DNA of 64,000 nucleotides from Aegilops tauschii subsp. strangulata. Taxonomy: Eukaryota; Streptophyta; Magnoliopsida; Poales; Poaceae. Under the pieces are notes generated by a model. That model was not told the DNA's origin. It did not search any database and saw only the letters and a program-made list of their open reading frames with translations. Positions 59,526 to 64,000 of this stretch are shown in pieces (within the stretch, counting starts at the first letter, position 1; the number at the start of each line of letters is the position of its first letter). The stretch lies in contig NC_053040.3 of NCBI RefSeq assembly GCF_002575655.3, positions 459,158,780-459,222,779 on the forward strand. Reading direction: 5' to 3'. The position numbers were made by a program, and so were the translations under genes.

Positions 59526-62189
59526 TGAAAGATCGTGGATGTCGCCTAGGGGGGGTGAATAGGCGCTTTAAAATAATTACGGTTGAGGCTTGAACAAATG
59601 CGGAATAAACCTAGCGGTTAATTTGTCAAGCACAAAACCTACAAAAACTAGGCTCACCTATGTGCACCAACAACTTATGCTAAGCAAGAAAAACTACTTA
59701 GGTGATAGCAAGATATATGACAAGAAACAATATGGCTATCACAAAGTAAAGTGCATAAGTAAAGGGCTCGGGTAAGAGATAACCGAGGGACGCGGAGACA
59801 ACGATGTATCCCGAAGTTCACACCCTTGCGGATGCTAATCTCCGTTTGGAGCGGTGTGGAGGCACAATGCTCCCCAAGAAGGCACTAGGGCCACCGTAAT
59901 CTCCTCACGCCCTCGCACAATGCAAGGTGCCGTGATTCCACTAAGGGACCCTTGAGGGCGGTCACCGAACCCGTACAAATGGAAACCCTTGGGGGCGGTC
60001 ACCGAACCCGTCAAATTGCTCGGGGCGATCTCCACAACCTAATTGGAGACCCCGACGCCTGCCCGGAGCTTTACACCACATTGATTGAGCTCCGAACACC
60101 ACCAACCGTCTAGGGCGCCCAAGCACCCAAGAGGAACAAGCTCAAGGGTACCAAGCACCCAAGAGTAATAAGCTTCTCAACTTGTAACTTTCACGTATCA
60201 CCGTGGAGAACTCAAACCGATGCACCAAATGCAATGGCAAGGGCACACGGAGTGCCCAAGTCCTTCTCTCTCAAATCCCACCGAAGCAACTAATGCTAGG
60301 GAGGAAAATGAGAGGAAGAACAAGAAGGAGAACACCAAGAACTCCAAGATCTAGATCCAAGGGGTTACCCTCACGTAGAGGAGAAAGTGATTGGTGGAAA
60401 TGTGGATCAAGATCTCCTCTCCCTTTTCCCTCAAAAACTAGCAAGAATCCATGGAGGGATTGAGAGTTAGCAAGCTCGAAGAAGGTCAACAATGGGGGAA
60501 GAACACGAGCTAAAATGATAAGGTTCATTGGGGAAGAAGACCCCCTTTTATAGCTGGGAAAAATCCAACCGTTATGGTCACAGCCCGCACCGAGCGGTAC
60601 TACCGCTCCAAGGAGCGGTACTACCGCTAGGGCGGTAGTAGCCCTTTGAAACACAACAGCGAGGAGGCAAAAAAGCCAGAAGAACCGTCGGAGCGGTAGT
60701 ACCGCTTGACCTCACGGTACTACTGCTAAGGGTAGCGGTACTACTGCTTGCGAGCGGTACTAAAAAATTACATCCGTGCCTACCACCGCTGGACTTGTGA
60801 CGAGTTTTTGGTCTCGAGCGGAAGTAGCCACGGAAGTAGCTGCGGTAGTACTGCTCCAAGCGGTAGTACCGCTCCCAAAAGCGGTAGTACCGCTCCCAAG
60901 AGTGGTAGTAAAAAATTACATCCGCTCCTGTCCGCAGTAGTACCGCTGCAGCCTTTTCAGAACACCAAAACTGACACAACTTCTGCAAACGGACTCCGAA
61001 TTCGACGAAACCAAGTTTGTTGGAAAGCTAGCGACAAGGGCTAACACAATCTTGATAGAAATACCAATAAGAAGCAAATGAGAAAAGGCCCAAAAGAAAA
61101 TGGTGAGAACCCTTCCTCGGATAAGACCGGTAAAACCTCCAACATCGCAAACATCATAGAAGACGCATGCAAACTCCGTTTTCGATGAACTCAAGCTTGT
61201 CATCAAGATGACCATAAGCTCTCAGACTCACAAAGAGAAACCAACAAGAACCAAGAAACATGATGCAAGGATGCAATGGTTTGAGCTCTCAACGAACGAT
61301 ACGATCAAGCTACTCACTTGAGAGCCCCCCCTTGATAGTACGGCTATCGATCCTATAACCCGGTCTCCCAACTACCACCATGAGACCGGTAAAATAGAAA
61401 ACCTATCAAGGGCAAACCTTTGCCTTGCACATGGTCCACTTGAGCTAGATGATGACGATCTTGACTCCCTCAAGTTGGACCACCTTTCTTGATTGCGTTG
61501 GCTCGATGAAGACTAGATGATTACTCCCCCATAGTCCACTATGGGTGAGCCACTCTTCGGCACATCTTCACAAGTCCATTGTCACCACAATGGATGGCAA
61601 GCTTCAAGCACTTGATCTCTTCGTGATGCTCCACTTGAACTTGCACACGGCAATCTTGATGACGATCACCACTTGATGTCATCCTCTCCATGGGTTGAGT
61701 GATATCTTCCTCTTGACGCAAGTCCATGAACACGTACCTAACCCCACATAGAACTCTCACATAGACCATGGGTTTGTACACAAAGCACAATGTACAATGC
61801 TTACCATACCATGGGATCACTTGATCCCTCTCGGTACATCTTCTATGCTTTGTGAGTTGATCAACTTGATTCACTCTTGACTTAGTCTTGATCAACCTAG
61901 AATCTTTCCAACTCTCTTCATATGGATGATGTCTTGAAGGTAAACACGAATGATCACACAATCTTCTTCTTCAAGACATGCTTGCAATAAGCTCAACTCT
62001 CACATGACCAATCTTTGGATAATTCCTTAATAGCACCTTGGTCAACACAAACTCTCCTTGAAACCAACACATGTACTCCAAGAAAATCCTATGGACAAAA
62101 CCTTCAAATATAACTCAAGGCAACCATTAGTCCATAGAGATTGTCGTCAATTACCAAAACCAAACATGGGGGCACCACATGTTCTTCCA
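59526..62189 (-). repeat. LTR2 (5' LTR) of complex B
   Basis: 2664 bp, ending TTCTTCCA (one change from TTCTTTCA). Palindrome cluster 60592-60946 has the LTR2-type unit number. Confidence 0.9.
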
Positions 62190-62194
62190 AGTGT

Positions 62195-62925
62195 CTTTTC
62201 TACTATCTTAATCTTCATCGTCAGTCTCTTAATTCTTTAGTACTCTTCTTCAGTTTTGCACTATATTTTATTATTTCCTTGCTCTCTTAGGCCAGGAAAG
62301 AAAATGTTGATAAAGCATGTGTTCATCGATTATTTTACTTACTCGCTCTGTACATCTGTCTTCATGTTCTTTTGCGAGATCGCCGCAGCAGTTTTTTTCG
62401 ATGATGGATATGAATATTGTGGAAAAAAGGATCAGCAGCATCATCATTTTTCCTTAGCCAAACTGGCAGAATGGATGAGGGCATGCTGGATTCGTGCCTT
62501 GGGGGCTATGTCTGTGCACTAGCTCAATGTAAGTGACATCATGCACAACCATCTGGTAATTTTGGGCATCAATTTTTGTGTAAGTAGTCCCTTCTCTCAC
62601 ATGATTCTTCCTTCCTTCCTTTGATTTGATTCTTTCTTCTCATGTTGTTTTCTATTTTTGCCTCCTGAACTGTAGTGAACCACAACCAAAATTGCATGTG
62701 CATTGAACATCCCTTGAACTTAAAGTTTATTGATGGCAGTGGTACACGTATCGACCGTGTTATCATTGCAAGAGTTTCAATGATAGGTGTTATTTCTTCA
62801 GTTCCACAACATCCTTCAGAGATCAGAGTTCAGTGTTCGGTGAACCTGGTGGATTCTTTTTTGTTTGTGTGAGATGGTAATGGGTTTGCAAGCGTCCCTT
62901 TAGGGACAGTCTGAGTGCAAACAAT
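62195..62925. other. Spacer with exon-like relic, unit 6
   Basis: Matches the unit-4 spacer at a 20,788-bp offset (for example TTTTGCGAGATCGCCGCAGC in both). Exon-like relic at about 62677-62872. No gene supported. Confidence 0.45.
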
Positions 62926-62933
62926 CTCCTAAA

Positions 62934-63642
62934 CAGTGGCGGAGCTACGAAGGAAAACATGGGCTGGCCAAACTAAAAGAAAACACAAAATATTTCAACT
63001 CAAGCAATGGATGAAGTGTTGCTGCTGAAAAATCTTTCTCAACTTCATATGTAATTATATCATCTCCTTTTCTATCGAAAACCAAGTTGATTTTGCATTG
63101 ATTAGCCTTGCCCAATGACAATTATCTAGTAATCCCTCTATCAAAATATAAGACGTTTTGACATTGACATTGTCAAATAATGTCTTACATTTTGATAGTA
63201 ATTCAGTACCAAATTAAGATGTGTATTATCAATTGATTGCATTTCAGAGCGCGTGTGCCTGTGCAGCAGCACTCGTCGTCTAGGTTGCTACTCGCCCGGC
63301 TGGCCGCGGCCGCTGCTAGCTGCCTACTGGGGCTTCGTCAAGCCGCCGCTGCACCGCTCGGTGCTGCTACATGTTGCGACGGAACGATCGGCGACTCAAC
63401 CTTTGCAGCTGCGCGCTACATCTCCGGCCCACCCTGCTGTTGTACGCGTGATCGTGTTCTAGCGTCGGTCTGCTGCTCTGCTGGAGGATGTATTCCAAGA
63501 AGAGAATCGTGAAGAGGCGAGGCTACATGCAAGCAAGAGAGTGGTGGGCTGGGCTACTATATATCTGTACTAGTACATGCATTTTTACCCCAGGGGCTCG
63601 GCAGACCATGGCACGCTTTTGCCCTCATGAAGCTTCGCAGTG
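62934..63642. mobile_element. hAT-type element, copy in unit 6
   Basis: 709 bp, target duplication CTCCTAAA perfect at 62926-62933 and 63643-63650. A private 24-bp deletion lies in the GC-rich part near 63360. Contains the MITE at 63132-63206, whose right end has mutated. Confidence 0.85.
63132..63206. mobile_element. Stowaway-like MITE, unit 6
   Basis: Same position as in the other units; the right arm has substitutions (TTACATTTTGATAGTAATTC). Confidence 0.75.
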
Positions 63643-63650
63643 CTCCTAAA

Positions 63651-64000
63651 GGTCCAAGAAGGAGATGTAGAAGCCAACACTCAAGGAAACACGTGGGGCA
63701 AGGATCGTGGGGGAATGGATCTGGCTCTTTCTTATTGATCACTAGCATGACCACAAGATATTAAGGATCTTTGTTGTCAAATTTTGGCCCAAAATACGAT
63801 GGGGACTAGTAAACCCGGACGGAGGTAGTCATTTTCTCCTTTTACACATGATAATGACTAACTTTTTCATCAAAGAGAACCTAAAATCTCAAAACATACC
63901 ACATGAATCTTTCGACGTACCTAGGTCTTCTATCTTGCCGACGCTTTCGCTGCCGACAAGTTCATTTCATGCTTCCTCCCATTTATTGACATCACACATT
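63651..64000. other. Start of the upstream region of a sixth protease unit
   Basis: Matches 42889-43238 of unit 4 to the window edge. The gene itself lies outside; by alignment its ATG is expected about 1.4 kb beyond the right end. Confidence 0.6.

Larger units (their letters stand above)
52830..62189 (-). mobile_element. LTR complex B, duplicate of complex A
   Basis: Same architecture as 32045-41401: LTR1 52830-55502, trapped host flank 55503-55595, interior 55596-59525, LTR2 59526-62189. Target duplication AGTGT at 52825-52829; the copies after LTR1 (CGTGT) and LTR2 (AGTGT, 62190-62194) fit. Offset to complex A is 20,785-20,788 bp throughout. The gag relics differ by only about ten residues over some 746. 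Confidence 0.9.
28330..64000. repeat. 20.8-kb tandem segmental duplication (A about 28.33-49.1 kb, B from 49.1 kb)
   Basis: Equivalent points: ATG 29496/50286, LTR1 32045/52830, LTR2 38738/59526, post-LTR flank 41402/62190, hAT 42148/62934, a constant offset of 20,785-20,790. The left junction is placed near 49.1 kb because upstream of it the copy-5 unit no longer resembles the copy-3 unit. The right end is outside the window. Confidence 0.85.

Overview
The window looks like a Triticeae grass chromosome (wheat, Aegilops, barley or a close relative). It holds a BARE1/WIS/Angela-type Copia element, a Gypsy element with Triticeae-type LTRs, further long-LTR retrotransposons, a hAT element and Stowaway-like MITEs. 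Between them lie plant-type genes with a TATA box and a GT-AG intron. Nothing prokaryotic is present.

Region 1 (1-15.1 kb) is a nest of dead transposons. A minus-strand relic with a DUF4283/LINE-type ORF (to 14.87 kb) was hit by a minus-strand Gypsy element (LTR 14081-14545, gag/protease/RT/RNase H/integrase down to 1306). The Gypsy RT gene was then split by a plus-strand Copia element (3284-11291). The Gypsy left end is lost against noncoding retrotransposon sequence (1-1305).

Region 2 (15.1-64 kb) is a tandem array of SAG39-like papain-type (C1A) cysteine protease genes, all on the plus strand. Copies start at 16130, 21266, 29496, 44613 and 50286. Each has two exons (433 + 587 nt when intact), a 96-bp intron (88 bp in copy 1) and a TATA box 80-86 bp before the ATG. 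Copy 4 is fully intact. Copy 3 is open but has changed conserved positions. Copy 1 (four 1-nt deletions plus a stop), copy 2 (nonsense codon before the catalytic His) and copy 5 (1-nt deletion in the prodomain) are pseudogenes. From copy 3 on, each unit carries a spacer with an exon-like relic and a hAT element (8-bp TSD CTCCTAAA) that contains a Stowaway-like MITE.

The array has a second level of organisation. About 20.8 kb (copy 3, an LTR complex, copy 4) is repeated as copy 5, the same LTR complex and the front of a sixth unit that runs off the right edge. Diagnostic differences show that the copy-5 unit is a mosaic: a separate lineage up to about 49.1 kb, copy-3-like to about 50 kb, copy-4-like across the gene to about 52.3 kb, then copy-3-like again. 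The LTR complex is odd: LTR, 94 bp of host flank, truncated gag-only interior, LTR. A separate non-autonomous GC-rich LTR element (23672-27834, TSD CACGT) sits only in the copy-3 unit.

The genes encode secreted or vacuolar endopeptidases of the senescence/defence type. The window mainly records birth and death of this family by unequal crossing-over, conversion and transposon insertion.
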